The notes under the pieces were generated by a model that saw nothing but the letters and a program-made list of their open reading frames with translations, had not been told where the DNA came from and did not search any database. From Fen-1273 sp963748405 (GTDB lineage: Bacteria; Bacteroidota; Ignavibacteria; UBA10030; UBA6906), in assembly GCA_963748405.1 (NCBI GenBank), contig CAVVIT010000006.1, forward strand, positions 372,001-436,000: a DNA stretch of 64,000 bases, given 5' to 3'. Made by a program: the position numbers and the translations under genes. Positions 44,911 through 54,014 of this stretch are shown piece by piece. The stretch's first letter is position 1. Every line of letters begins with the position of its first letter.

Positions 44911-45594
44911 TCATGAGCCTGAAAGGTCGAGCATCCTGATGTCCTTGATGTACGGGACCGTCCTGTCGGTTTTCATCTCTTTGAGCTGGGCGAGCTTCTT
45001 TTCGATCCGGGCCAGGTTGTCGCGGATGATCGTGAGATATGTCGTCATCTGGTCGCCCGCATGCGCCGCGGCGAGTCCCTCGATCGTCACGCGGATCTCA
45101 TCGAGAGGTTTGCGTATCTCCTGGGCGATTTTCGGCACCATCCCCTGGATCGTGTCGAGCCGTTCCTGGGAGATTTCGAGCGAAGTAAGCTGATCTTTCA
45201 GCTTCTTCCGTTCGATCACGTTCAGCACGGTCCTGGGAAGGACCGGGGTCGATATCTCGTCCTTCACGAGGTAGTCCTCCACGCCCAGCTTGAGCACCTG
45301 GACCGCGAGGTCGAAGTCCTTGTTCACGGTGAGGAACACGACGGGGATCGTCACCCCCCGCGCCTGCAGCGTTTTGGTGGTCTCCAGGCCGTTCTGACCG
45401 GGAAGGAAGTAATCCATCAGGATGATGTCGAAATGGGCTCCGGAAGCAAGCTCTTCGAGCGCGGCGATGCCGCTCTCCCGCCAGATGATCTCAAATTGTC
45501 CCTTGTCATACTTTCTCAGGAAGACCTCCACGAGATTCGCAAAATCGCGGTTGTCCTCCACGAGCAATATGCGGATGGGGCCCGGTTCGGTCAT
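44911..45594 (-). CDS. Receiver-domain protein with a degenerate DHp (HisKA-like) helix
   Basis: A protein of 227 residues. The receiver domain (1-125) has acidic residues in LLVEDN, phosphoacceptor Asp61 (ILMDYFLPGQNGL) and Lys111 (DYLVKDE). After it, residues about 128-205 are helical. KIAQEIRKPLDEI looks like a DHp H-box (xHExRxPLxxI) with Gln158 where the phosphorylated His would be. No ATPase domain and no DNA-binding domain follow. It starts 4 bases after the PAS/GAF kinase stop. It may accept phosphate from that kinase and dimerise or compete through the pseudo-DHp helix; this is inference. Confidence 0.85.
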   Translation of the reverse strand: MTEPGPIRILLVEDNRDFANLVEVFLRKYDKGQFEIIWRESGIAALEELASGAHFDIILMDYFLPGQNGLETTKTLQARGVTIPVVFLTVNKDFDLAVQVLKLGVEDYLVKDEISTPVLPRTVLNVIERKKLKDQLTSLEISQERLDTIQGMVPKIAQEIRKPLDEIRVTIEGLAAAHAGDQMTTYLTIIRDNLARIEKKLAQLKEMKTDRTVPYIKDIRMLDLSGS

Positions 45595-45598
45595 CGGT

Positions 45599-48500
45599 TC
45601 AATCCGGAATGGTGAAAAGAAACTTTGTCCCTTCTCCCACGACGGAATCCACCCAGATACGGCCGCCGTGGTTCTCGACGATTTTCTTGACGATGGTCAG
45701 TCCCGCTCCGGTCCCACGGAAGTCCTCCGTGCGCTGGAGCCTCTGAAAGATGACGAAGATCTTGTCGAAGTGCTGTCGTTCGATCCCCACGCCGTTGTCC
45801 TGCACCGACACGGTGTATCCCCCTTCGGCACGGGTGACCCCGATATCGACGCGGGGAGCCGCGCTCCTGTTGAACTTGATGGCGTTGGCGATGAGATTCC
45901 GGAACACCATCCCGAGCTGTATCCTGTTGTACCGCACCGTCGGGAGGTCGGGCGGAACGTTCACGGTCGCGTGGCTCTCGTGCAGCGTAAATTCGAAGTC
46001 GCGCAGGACCTCGCTCACGACGTCGCCGATCGGCAGCGATTCCTCCGTTTCCGTCACCCGGCCCAGCCGCGAGAGGGTCAGGAGATCGTCGATAAGCCCT
46101 TTCATCCGCTTGCCGGACTGGACGATGGAATTCAGGTACCCCTTTCCTTCCTCGTCGATGACATCCCGGTAATCGTTCAGGACGATCTTGCTGTACCCTT
46201 CAATCGTGATCAGGGGCTCCTTCAGGTCGTGGGAGACCACGTACGTGAAGTCGTCGAGCTCCTTGTTCCGGGCCTCGATTTCCTGGGATTTTGAAACCGT
46301 GTCTTCGTACAGGCGCGCCCGATCGATCGCAATTTCCATCAAATTAGCGATACTGGCCACCAGACGCAAGTGAGAGTCGTCAAACAGCGCCCCGGCTTCG
46401 CGCGCCACGCCGATGACCCCTGTCACCTCTCCCTTTGACCGTACGGGCACGGCGATGAGGGCACCCCCGTCGGGAGAATACCCGAGAAAAGGCTCGCCGG
46501 AGAGGGCACGCCCTACGCCGGGCATGTCGGGAGCCAGCGGCACCTTGCCGGAGTTGAGCCTCTCCCGGTGGAACTGGACCTCAAGCTTTCCCGTAGTGTG
46601 GGAGCGGCCGAAATATTCGAAGGAGTCGAACTGGAGCGCGTTCTCAAGCCCGCTGTGTATCACCGTGAGCACCGAGCGGGTATCGAGCGCCCCGGTGAGG
46701 CCGCGCCCGATCTCGTAGAGGAGCGTGACGCGGCGGACCTGCGCCTGGACCTCGCTGTAGAGCTGGGCGTTTTCGAGCGCCGAAGCGAGCTGGTTTCCGA
46801 CCAGCGTGATGAACCGCTGTTCCTGGTCGGTGAACGTGTGCTCTTCCTGAAACGCGACGAGCAGGGATCCGAGGACCCTGTCCTTCGATTCAAGCGGGAT
46901 GCCCAGCAGGCTCTGTGTTCCGAGAGTGCGGAAGAGCGCCCGCCCCTGGTCGCTCAGCCGGCCGTCCTCGGGCAGTCCCGAGCGGATGATGATGGGCTGC
47001 CTGGTGATGATGACGCTTCCTGTGGCGCTCCCCGAGACGGGAAGTGTGCCGATCGTCCGGGCCTGGGCTGCGGTGATCCCCCTGTGGGCGGCCAGCGTCA
47101 GGTTCTCCCGCGTTTCGTCGGGGAGATAGCACATGACGATGTCCGACTGCACGAGCGTGCGGACCTGCTCCGCCGCGACGCCGAGAACCTCGTCCGGGTT
47201 CAGCGACCGGTTGATCGATGAGGCGATGGCGTTGAGGGCGAGCAATTCCTCGTTCCGCCGCTTGACTTCCGCCTCCGTCCGTTTGCTGTCGGTGATGTCC
47301 GTGTAGGTGAAGACGAGCCCGTTCACCCGCTCGTTCATTTCCAGGGGCGTCACGGCGAGCTGGAAGATCCTCGATCGGTCGCCCGAACCGATGGAAAACT
47401 CGCGGAGGTACTCCCTCAGTGTTCCCTCGAACAGGCGTGAGGCCGCAGCGAGAAGCTCCTCCCTCAGCGGTGTCGGGGGGAGGATCTCCTCCAGCCGGCG
47501 GCCGATCACCGCGGACTCCTCCCGGAAGTCGGGCGTTCCCTGCAGCACGGCGAAATCGCGCCACGCCTTGTTGACTTCACGCAGGACCGATCCCCTGTCC
47601 ACGGTGAAAACGACGCTCTCGATGGAATCCAGGAGGTCGTGGATGTACGCGCTGTCCAGGCTGACGCGCTGGAAGAGCATCGTGCGGTCGATCAGCGCGC
47701 CGATCTGGTCGGCGATCGGCTGCAGGTAGGTCAGCTCGCCCAGGCCGAAGGCGGCCGGCTGGGCGCTCGACATCTCGAACGTTCCGAGGATCTTCTCGTT
47801 GAGAAGGATCGGTATGCTGATCGCCGAATGCATGCCCCCTTTCGACTGGAGAATGTCCGGACCGAGCGACGGATGCGAGGCCATGTCGGTGATAACGAGC
47901 CCCCGGCCCTCGGCGATCGAAAGCCGCGAAATGCACTCCTGGAGAGGCACGGTCGCTCCCACGGGGGGGAACCGGTCCTCGGCGCCCACGGTGGCGTGCA
48001 CGACCAGCCTCTGTCCCCCCTCCTGAAGCAGGCACACGCTCATATGATCAAAACCCGTCAGCGTCCGCACTTCCGAAGCGATGACTTCAAATATGCGCTT
48101 GAACTCCGTGCTGGAATTCGCGGTGCTGATGATCCGGTTCAGCATTTCCATCTGCCGGCTCTTGGCGGCGAGGTCGTTTGCCAGCCCCCTGCGCTCCGAG
48201 ATGTCCCGGGCGATGTTCAGCATCGCCACGGGTTCTCCCGATGCGTTGCGCAGGAGCGTCGTGTTGAGGCTGATGGCGACCTCCCCCCCGTCGTGCCGCT
48301 TCCACGTCATGTCAAAGTCGCGCAGGAATCTCTTTTCCCGGAGGGCGGCAAGCCAGACCACGAGCCGCGACATCTCCTCCTCGATGAGCCAGGGATAGGG
48401 AAACATCATCCCGATCACTTCGCTCCGGGGATGGCCCGTCAGGGCCGAAAATTCGCGGTTGACCTCCCAGACCTTTCCCTGGAGGTCGCTGATCATCAGC

Positions 48501-51500
48501 GCATCCCCCATGGTGTCGATCACATTGCGCAGCGTTTCTTCCGACTCACGAAGTTCCCGCTCGAGGCTCTTGCGGTGCGTGACGTCCGTGACCGTCCCGA
48601 CGACGCCGGTGACGTTCCCCGCACCGTCCCGCAGCGGAGAGAACCGGCACCAGAGGACGTTGGTCTCCTCGCTGCCGGGCCGAGCATAGCGGACGTCCTC
48701 GGAGCTCACCGGGGTTCCCGCAAGTGCACGGTTGAGCAGGTCGGGAAAATCCGCAAGCTGGAACCTGGGTCCCCCGTCAAACGCGTTTTTTCCGACGACG
48801 TCGTCCCGTCTGAACCCGGTGATGAGCTCCATCCCCGGGTTCCATTCGCGGTACCGGAGTTCCCTGTCGTAGACCACGACTCCTTCCTGGAGACTTCTGA
48901 TGACGTCGTCGCGGAAGCTGTCTCCGGCCGCCGCGTGCGCGGCTTCGACACGAGCCGTGATGTCCGCGACAATGCCGTGCATCCCCGTCACCCTGCCGGA
49001 CTCATCGCGCCGGTAGCGAACGGCGTCGCGGACCCACCGGTACGACGCCTTCCCCTTCGGAAGGATCCGGTATTCCAGCTCAAACTCTCCTTTCCCCTCC
49101 GACTGGTTCGAAATCCGCCGGGAATATTCACTCCGCTCGTCCGGATGAAGGAGCGTCCTCCAGATGTCGGGTGCCCTGATGATCTCCTCGGGAAGGTACC
49201 CGGTGAGCTGCTCCACGCGGGGACTCAGGAACAGGAACTGCCCGTTGGGCGCGCATTCGTACACGACGTCGGTGATGGATTCGACAGCGGTCCTGTACGT
49301 CCGTTCGGATTCTACGACCGCCTGGTACCTGAGCGCATTGGCCAGTGCATCCCCGGCGTGCCGGGCGATCGCCGAGCACAGGGACATATCGGAGGCGGGA
49401 GCGCCGGCTTCTTTCGAGGAACACAGCAGGAGTATGCCGTGGACCGATTCGCCGGACACGAGAGGGATGTAGAGGATGGAACGGACCCCCTCCGTTTCGA
49501 AAAGGGATTTGTACGGAAGGTGTGCCGGGTAATCCTGCACGCCGAGGAGGAGAGGCTCGGCGGTCTTCCACACCATTCCCGTGACTCCCTCTCGCGCGTT
49601 CTGACGGGCAAGCGTCGTGGCGACCCGGGTGCTCAGGGATTCATCGACGGCGAGGGCGAGCGTAGTCCCATCCTTCTCGAGCCGGTACGCCCCTCCTGTC
49701 TCAAATCCGAGCCATTTGATTGCCCCGCGGACTGACTCGGTGAGGACTTCGGCGGGACTCAGCGACAGGTGAATTCTGTGCGCCAGGTTCTCGAGTATCG
49801 TGCCGGCGCGCGCCTGCCGTCGGATCTCTTCCTCGGATTGCCGGGTTCCGGAGATGTCCCTGTGATAGGCCAGCACGGCGGGACTTCCTGCAAACTGAAC
49901 GTTCGTGCACTGTGCCTCGACCGGGGTCACGGATCCGTCGGCGCGTTTGACGGCGTACTCCACCCTGACAACCCTCGCACTTTGTTCTGCCGCGGAGGTT
50001 AGGGCGGCGGCGACCCCCTTCCTGTCGCGCTGGGCCACGAGCGTGGACAGTTCCTTTCCCGTGAGATCGGAGGGGGACGCGAGGCCGAAGAGCGCCGCGC
50101 ACGCTGCGTTGGAAAAAACGAACGCCCCTTCCTGGAATATCGAAACCGCTCCGGCCTGTTTTTCGCAAATTTCCCTGAACGTGCGCTCCGACTCGCGGAG
50201 TGCGTGGAGCGCCGCGTTGCGGGACGTGACGTCCGTGAGCGAGAGATACCATGCCGGTCTGGCGTTCCAGGACGTCCTGGAGCCGACAAGAGCATACTCG
50301 CTCCGCGCCCCCTCCGGCGACCGGATCACCACCTCTTCACGGACGACCGTTGATCCGGACGATCCAGCCTCCGGAGAGCTGAGATCCCGCACGAGAGGGG
50401 CGTTTTCCTTTCCGAACAGGTCGCGGAGCGTGACCTCGCCCGCCGACACGTCGAGCCAGGAGCACGCATTCCGGAATGCGGCGTTGGCGTGGACGATTTT
50501 TTTCCCTGCAACCACCACATGAGGAATAGCGGAGGCGTCCGCCAGGGCGGAGAGCCTCTCCCGGTCGTCCCTGATCTCCTCCAGGCGACGGGCGTCCGCG
50601 GAGACGTCGCGGAGAATCAGGATGGCCCTTGAAGACCCCAGCGGCGCGGCGGAAAACGTCCCCTTGAACTCTCGCCCGTTTTTCCTGATGAGTCCGAGCT
50701 CGCCCGCAGACTTCCGTCTCTTCCGCAGGGCCGCGATCGCCCTGAGAGAAGTGCGGTACGAGCCCCGGCTCACCAGGGCGGAGAGCGGAACGGCATTGAT
50801 TTCCTCCCTCTGGTAGCCGAGGACCTCCTCGGCCTTCGGGTTGAGTTCGCTTCCCGGCCCCTTCAGGTTGACGATGATCATCGCATCGGGGGAAAGGCGA
50901 AAGGTTTCTCTATAGGGTTCCTGCAGGAGATCGACTAGAGGTGGCTGCCCCTCTGCTGATTCCCCGCCCCGGCGCAGTGTGAAACCCGGGAGTGAGGGGA
51001 CTTCAAGACGGATGTCCGGGTTGTCGAAGTCGATCTTTCTGGGGTAGAAGAATCCGGGGGAATAGATCTCCCGTGCAGTGATGCACTGGGCGTACAGCTG
51101 TGAACCAGGGGAGGTACAATCGATGAAGAACCACGGGACATCCTTGAGCGCTCCCCAGGCCCGGTCGGAGAGCGAACCTCTCCGGAGAACCCAGAGCGCA
51201 CGAATTGCCCCTTTTTTCAGCACGGGGGTGACGGCGCCGTGAATGTCGAGTATGGCGCGCTCCCCGGGAAAGCTGCCTAAACGGAGAGGGACGTCGACGG
51301 CGAGGAGACTGTTCCGGGGGAACCGGGAGATCGCCTTTCGAGCGGTCGTTATCGCCGCCGCGGCGTTTGGGGAATCGAATACGGCCTCCGGAAGCATCGC
51401 CGTACCGTGCCACTTCCGGACGACAGCGAGTATCCGCTCTGCAGTGCGGTCGTCCGGCACACACACGAGAGTCTGTTCACCCCGCGGAACTCCCGTGACA

Positions 51501-51538
51501 AGAGATCGGAGAGTCGGGAAGTCGTTACCAGCCGCCAC
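45599..51538 (-). CDS. Very large multi-PAS/GAF sensor histidine kinase
   Basis: A protein of 1979 residues from a GTG at 51538 with a GGAGG 8 bases upstream. The first ~190 residues form an unrecognised alpha/beta domain (GEQTLVCVPDDRTAERI) that recalls MEDS/KaiC-like folds but has no Walker motif. Then come about seven PAS and four GAF domains in mixed order (PAS-PAS-PAS-GAF-PAS-PAS-PAS-GAF-PAS-GAF-GAF, by eye). The end is a HisKA domain with His1770 (TYVVSHDLKEPLITIEGYSK) and HATPase_c (RNLIANAIKFN, DNGVGI, GTGAGLTI), as in phytochrome-like kinases. There are no membrane segments, so it is cytoplasmic. It probably phosphorylates the receiver protein encoded 4 bases downstream. Confidence 0.92.
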   Translation of the reverse strand: MAAGNDFPTLRSLVTGVPRGEQTLVCVPDDRTAERILAVVRKWHGTAMLPEAVFDSPNAAAAITTARKAISRFPRNSLLAVDVPLRLGSFPGERAILDIHGAVTPVLKKGAIRALWVLRRGSLSDRAWGALKDVPWFFIDCTSPGSQLYAQCITAREIYSPGFFYPRKIDFDNPDIRLEVPSLPGFTLRRGGESAEGQPPLVDLLQEPYRETFRLSPDAMIIVNLKGPGSELNPKAEEVLGYQREEINAVPLSALVSRGSYRTSLRAIAALRKRRKSAGELGLIRKNGREFKGTFSAAPLGSSRAILILRDVSADARRLEEIRDDRERLSALADASAIPHVVVAGKKIVHANAAFRNACSWLDVSAGEVTLRDLFGKENAPLVRDLSSPEAGSSGSTVVREEVVIRSPEGARSEYALVGSRTSWNARPAWYLSLTDVTSRNAALHALRESERTFREICEKQAGAVSIFQEGAFVFSNAACAALFGLASPSDLTGKELSTLVAQRDRKGVAAALTSAAEQSARVVRVEYAVKRADGSVTPVEAQCTNVQFAGSPAVLAYHRDISGTRQSEEEIRRQARAGTILENLAHRIHLSLSPAEVLTESVRGAIKWLGFETGGAYRLEKDGTTLALAVDESLSTRVATTLARQNAREGVTGMVWKTAEPLLLGVQDYPAHLPYKSLFETEGVRSILYIPLVSGESVHGILLLCSSKEAGAPASDMSLCSAIARHAGDALANALRYQAVVESERTYRTAVESITDVVYECAPNGQFLFLSPRVEQLTGYLPEEIIRAPDIWRTLLHPDERSEYSRRISNQSEGKGEFELEYRILPKGKASYRWVRDAVRYRRDESGRVTGMHGIVADITARVEAAHAAAGDSFRDDVIRSLQEGVVVYDRELRYREWNPGMELITGFRRDDVVGKNAFDGGPRFQLADFPDLLNRALAGTPVSSEDVRYARPGSEETNVLWCRFSPLRDGAGNVTGVVGTVTDVTHRKSLERELRESEETLRNVIDTMGDALMISDLQGKVWEVNREFSALTGHPRSEVIGMMFPYPWLIEEEMSRLVVWLAALREKRFLRDFDMTWKRHDGGEVAISLNTTLLRNASGEPVAMLNIARDISERRGLANDLAAKSRQMEMLNRIISTANSSTEFKRIFEVIASEVRTLTGFDHMSVCLLQEGGQRLVVHATVGAEDRFPPVGATVPLQECISRLSIAEGRGLVITDMASHPSLGPDILQSKGGMHSAISIPILLNEKILGTFEMSSAQPAAFGLGELTYLQPIADQIGALIDRTMLFQRVSLDSAYIHDLLDSIESVVFTVDRGSVLREVNKAWRDFAVLQGTPDFREESAVIGRRLEEILPPTPLREELLAAASRLFEGTLREYLREFSIGSGDRSRIFQLAVTPLEMNERVNGLVFTYTDITDSKRTEAEVKRRNEELLALNAIASSINRSLNPDEVLGVAAEQVRTLVQSDIVMCYLPDETRENLTLAAHRGITAAQARTIGTLPVSGSATGSVIITRQPIIIRSGLPEDGRLSDQGRALFRTLGTQSLLGIPLESKDRVLGSLLVAFQEEHTFTDQEQRFITLVGNQLASALENAQLYSEVQAQVRRVTLLYEIGRGLTGALDTRSVLTVIHSGLENALQFDSFEYFGRSHTTGKLEVQFHRERLNSGKVPLAPDMPGVGRALSGEPFLGYSPDGGALIAVPVRSKGEVTGVIGVAREAGALFDDSHLRLVASIANLMEIAIDRARLYEDTVSKSQEIEARNKELDDFTYVVSHDLKEPLITIEGYSKIVLNDYRDVIDEEGKGYLNSIVQSGKRMKGLIDDLLTLSRLGRVTETEESLPIGDVVSEVLRDFEFTLHESHATVNVPPDLPTVRYNRIQLGMVFRNLIANAIKFNRSAAPRVDIGVTRAEGGYTVSVQDNGVGIERQHFDKIFVIFQRLQRTEDFRGTGAGLTIVKKIVENHGGRIWVDSVVGEGTKFLFTIPD

Positions 51539-52247
51539 TGGCGCCTCCTCCCCCGAATGATCCTCCTCCTCCGCTGAATCCTCCTCCCCCTCCTCCGAAC
51601 CCTCCGCCCGAACCTCCCCCCCATCCTCCGCCGAGCCAGGGCCCGCCCCCGAAGAAAATCCCGCGCCGGCGGCGCGTCAGCCTGATGATGAGAATGACAA
51701 GGAAAACAACGAGGGCAAGGATGGGCGAAGACCGCTTCCCGGGAGCAGACGACGGTTCGGCCTGGTATTCGTTCTTCGTGGCGGACATGATCGCGTCCAG
51801 ACCCGCCCGCAACCCGCCGTAATAGTCCCCCTGCCGGAAATGCGGAGCGATTTCATTGCGCACGATCTGCCCCGCAAGGGCGTCCGGCAGCACTCCCTCG
51901 AGCCCGTACCCCACCTCGATGCGCGCCTTCCTGTCGTTGCGGGCGACAAGGAGCAGAACCCCGTTGTCTTTCCCCTTCTTCCCGATCTTGTTCGCTTCCG
52001 CGACACGGAGCGAAAACTCCTCGAGGTCGTCGCCGTTAAGGGAACTGACCATCAGCAGGACCACCTGCGTGGAGGTTGTTTTGTCGAACGAAGAGAGTAC
52101 CTGGTCGAGCTGCGAGAGCTGATCGGCGGATAGCGTCCCCGAGAGATCGTTCGCATAGTGCCCCAGCACGGGGACCGGGGAATCCTGGGCCGTCGAACGG
52201 GAGGACGCGATGGCGAGAAGCGCCGCGGCAAGACAGGCGATCTTCAT
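51525..52247 (-). CDS. TPM-domain protein with glycine-rich tail (YgcG-like)
   Basis: About 240 residues from the ATG at 52247 (signal peptide MKIACLAAALLAIASSRSTAQ); the frame is open 15 codons further upstream. The TPM domain (about 30-150) has YANDLSGTLSADQLSQLDQV, TQVVLLMVSSLNGDDLEEFS and GYGLEGVLPDALAGQIV. A membrane helix (about 175-195) follows, then a tail of nearly pure Gly/Ser/Phe. TPM proteins are usually paired with LemA, as here, and are linked to envelope or photosystem maintenance; the biochemical role is unsettled. Its last 14 bases overlap the GTG start of the giant kinase. Confidence 0.88.
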   Translation of the reverse strand: MKIACLAAALLAIASSRSTAQDSPVPVLGHYANDLSGTLSADQLSQLDQVLSSFDKTTSTQVVLLMVSSLNGDDLEEFSLRVAEANKIGKKGKDNGVLLLVARNDRKARIEVGYGLEGVLPDALAGQIVRNEIAPHFRQGDYYGGLRAGLDAIMSATKNEYQAEPSSAPGKRSSPILALVVFLVILIIRLTRRRRGIFFGGGPWLGGGWGGGSGGGFGGGGGGFSGGGGSFGGGGASGGW

Positions 52248-52315
52248 CCGCCCGCCGACCCGGCGGAAGTATGGTCTACGAGAGGCGGCCACTACCGGCT
52301 CAGGGGAGTGCGCGT

Positions 52316-52924
52316 TCAGAATTTCACCTGGGGCGCGTTCTCCGTACCTTCTTTCGCCTGGAAATACGCCTTTTCCCGGAAGCCCCGGAACCCGGCGATC
52401 ACGGATGTGGGAAACTGGCGGATCGTGGTGTTGTAGGACTGGACCACGTCGTTGAATCGCTTTCGCTCAACGGTGATCCTGTTTTCCGTTCCCTCGAGCT
52501 GCGTCTGGAGGCTGAGGAAGTTCTCGTTCGATTTGAGCTGCGGATAATTCTCCGACACGACGAGGAGCCGTGAGAGCGCCGAGCCGAGCTGATCCTGGGC
52601 GGCCTGGAACTTGGCGAACGCCTTCGGATCCTCCAGCACTTCTTTCGTCACCGTCATCTGGCTCACCTTTGCGCGCGCTTCGGCGACGCCGATGAACACG
52701 TCCTGTTCCTGGTTAGCGTACCCTTTCACGGTCTCGACGAGGTTCGGTATAAGGTCGGCCCTCCGCTGGTACTGGTTTTCCACCTGGCTCCAGGCGGAAC
52801 GGACTCCTTCGTCGAGCGTCACGAGCCGGTTGCTGATGCCCACCCCCCACATGAACACGCCCAGAACGACGACGGCGATCGCCCCCAGAACGATGGCTGC
52901 TATCAAACATCCGCGGGATTTCAT
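52316..52924 (-). CDS. lemA: LemA-family protein
   Basis: A protein of 202 residues. One N-terminal membrane helix (about 7-29) is followed by a long helical body with the family strings GVRSAWSQVENQYQRRADLI, PNLVETVKGYANQEQ, LVVSENYPQLKSNENFLSLQ and ERKRFNDVVQSYNTTIRQFP. It localises to the membrane; the function is not known in detail. It is preceded by the CapA-like gene (2-base gap) and followed by the TPM gene, its usual companion. Confidence 0.94.
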   Translation of the reverse strand: MKSRGCLIAAIVLGAIAVVVLGVFMWGVGISNRLVTLDEGVRSAWSQVENQYQRRADLIPNLVETVKGYANQEQDVFIGVAEARAKVSQMTVTKEVLEDPKAFAKFQAAQDQLGSALSRLLVVSENYPQLKSNENFLSLQTQLEGTENRITVERKRFNDVVQSYNTTIRQFPTSVIAGFRGFREKAYFQAKEGTENAPQVKF

Positions 52925-52926
52925 GC

Positions 52927-53928
52927 TTACTCCTGATTGGTGAATATGGTCTTGGGAAATACTGACGACGATTTCTGCATTGACTGGATGAGTCGGAGGG
53001 AATCAGCGCCGGAGGCGGCCGACGCCCTCCACCTGGAGATGTTCACGGGAACAAAAGCGTACCGTGCAGCCCCCGGGCCCAGCCGGATTTCGAACACGCC
53101 CGTGTTGTATGAATCCCTTTCATTTCCGCCAAACACAAAATTGCCGAGTGAATACGCGATCACTCCTCCCCTGTATCTCTCGATTCCCTGGAGGACGTGC
53201 GGATGGTGGCCGACGACGGCGTCCGCGCCGGCGTCGATCAGTGAATGGGCGAAAGCGACCTGCCCCCTGTCCGGTGTTTTCGCCAGCTCGGTGCCCCAGT
53301 GGAGAATAACCACGACATACGGGGATGCGGACCCGCTCCTGAGCTTCCGGATATCCGCGGCGATCTGTGTGAGGTCCCTCCGCGCGACGCCGGGGGAGGA
53401 GTTCCCCGCCCCCGGGGCTTCCCCTCCTCCGTAGTAGGCGAGGAAGGCCACTGCGCGCCCCCTGATCGTTTTGACGACCGGGCGGTGGGCATCCGTGAAG
53501 TTCCGTCCGGCCCCGACGTGAAGCACCCCCGCAGAATCAAGATACGAAATTGTGTCCAAAAGTCCCCGGGAGCCGAAGTCGAATATGTGGTTGTTCGCGA
53601 TGCTTACGACGTCGATCCCTCCCCCCTTCAGCGTCTCGATGTACCGGGGCTGCATCCTGAAGTTGAACGGCTTGGAGACTTTCGTTCCGCGCTGCGTGAC
53701 AGGACACTCAAGGTTGACGACGGTGACGTCCGCACCCCCCAGCCGGGGGAATGCCCGGAACGTCGCCGCGGAGCTATCCCGCATGGCTGCTTCGTAGTGT
53801 GCGGCGAGAAGCACATCCCCGGCGAACCGGAGGATGACGGAGGGAGGAGGATGACCTGATCCGGCTCTGACGGTATCGGCGGAAAAGTGCGCGATGGTCA
53901 GACACAGGAGCAGGGGGAGAGCATTCAT
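52927..53928 (-). CDS. CapA-family (PGA_cap) metallophosphoesterase-like protein
   Basis: A protein of 333 residues with a signal peptide (1-22). Core strings are ILRFAGDVLLAAHYE, ADVTVVNLECPVT, VVSIANNHIFDFGSRGLLDT, VVVILHWGTEL and DAVVGHHPHVLQGIERYRGG, the conserved calcineurin-like metal ligands of the CapA family. Members take part in poly-gamma-glutamate capsule synthesis or other cell-envelope roles; no capB or capC is nearby. It is the first gene of an eight-gene minus-strand run that continues through lemA, TPM and the signalling genes, just after a terminator. Confidence 0.88.
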   Translation of the reverse strand: MNALPLLLCLTIAHFSADTVRAGSGHPPPSVILRFAGDVLLAAHYEAAMRDSSAATFRAFPRLGGADVTVVNLECPVTQRGTKVSKPFNFRMQPRYIETLKGGGIDVVSIANNHIFDFGSRGLLDTISYLDSAGVLHVGAGRNFTDAHRPVVKTIRGRAVAFLAYYGGGEAPGAGNSSPGVARRDLTQIAADIRKLRSGSASPYVVVILHWGTELAKTPDRGQVAFAHSLIDAGADAVVGHHPHVLQGIERYRGGVIAYSLGNFVFGGNERDSYNTGVFEIRLGPGAARYAFVPVNISRWRASAASGADSLRLIQSMQKSSSVFPKTIFTNQE

Positions 53929-53961
53929 TGAAGGTCCGGGCAGTATCCGGAGAGATTACAA

Positions 53962-53992
53962 AAAAGGGGAGACGCATGGCATCTCCCCTTTT
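53962..53992 (-). terminator. Rho-independent terminator after the outer-membrane barrel gene
   Basis: AAAAGGGGAGA and TCTCCCCTTTT form an 11-bp stem with a 9-base loop. On the minus strand the stem ends in a T run, 23 bases past the barrel gene stop. It separates that gene from the capA operon. Confidence 0.78.
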
Positions 53993-54014
53993 CCCTCGAG
54001 AGAAGGAATCGAGA

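Noticed and set aside
47639..49735. A 698-codon plus-strand open frame opposite the giant kinase
   Set aside because: The minus-strand frame carries clear PAS and GAF domains through the same bases; the plus frame has no recognisable motif.
51525..51660. A glycine-codon repeat (GGAGGA-rich) as a possible microsatellite of its own
   Set aside because: It is explained by the glycine-rich tail common in TPM/YgcG proteins.
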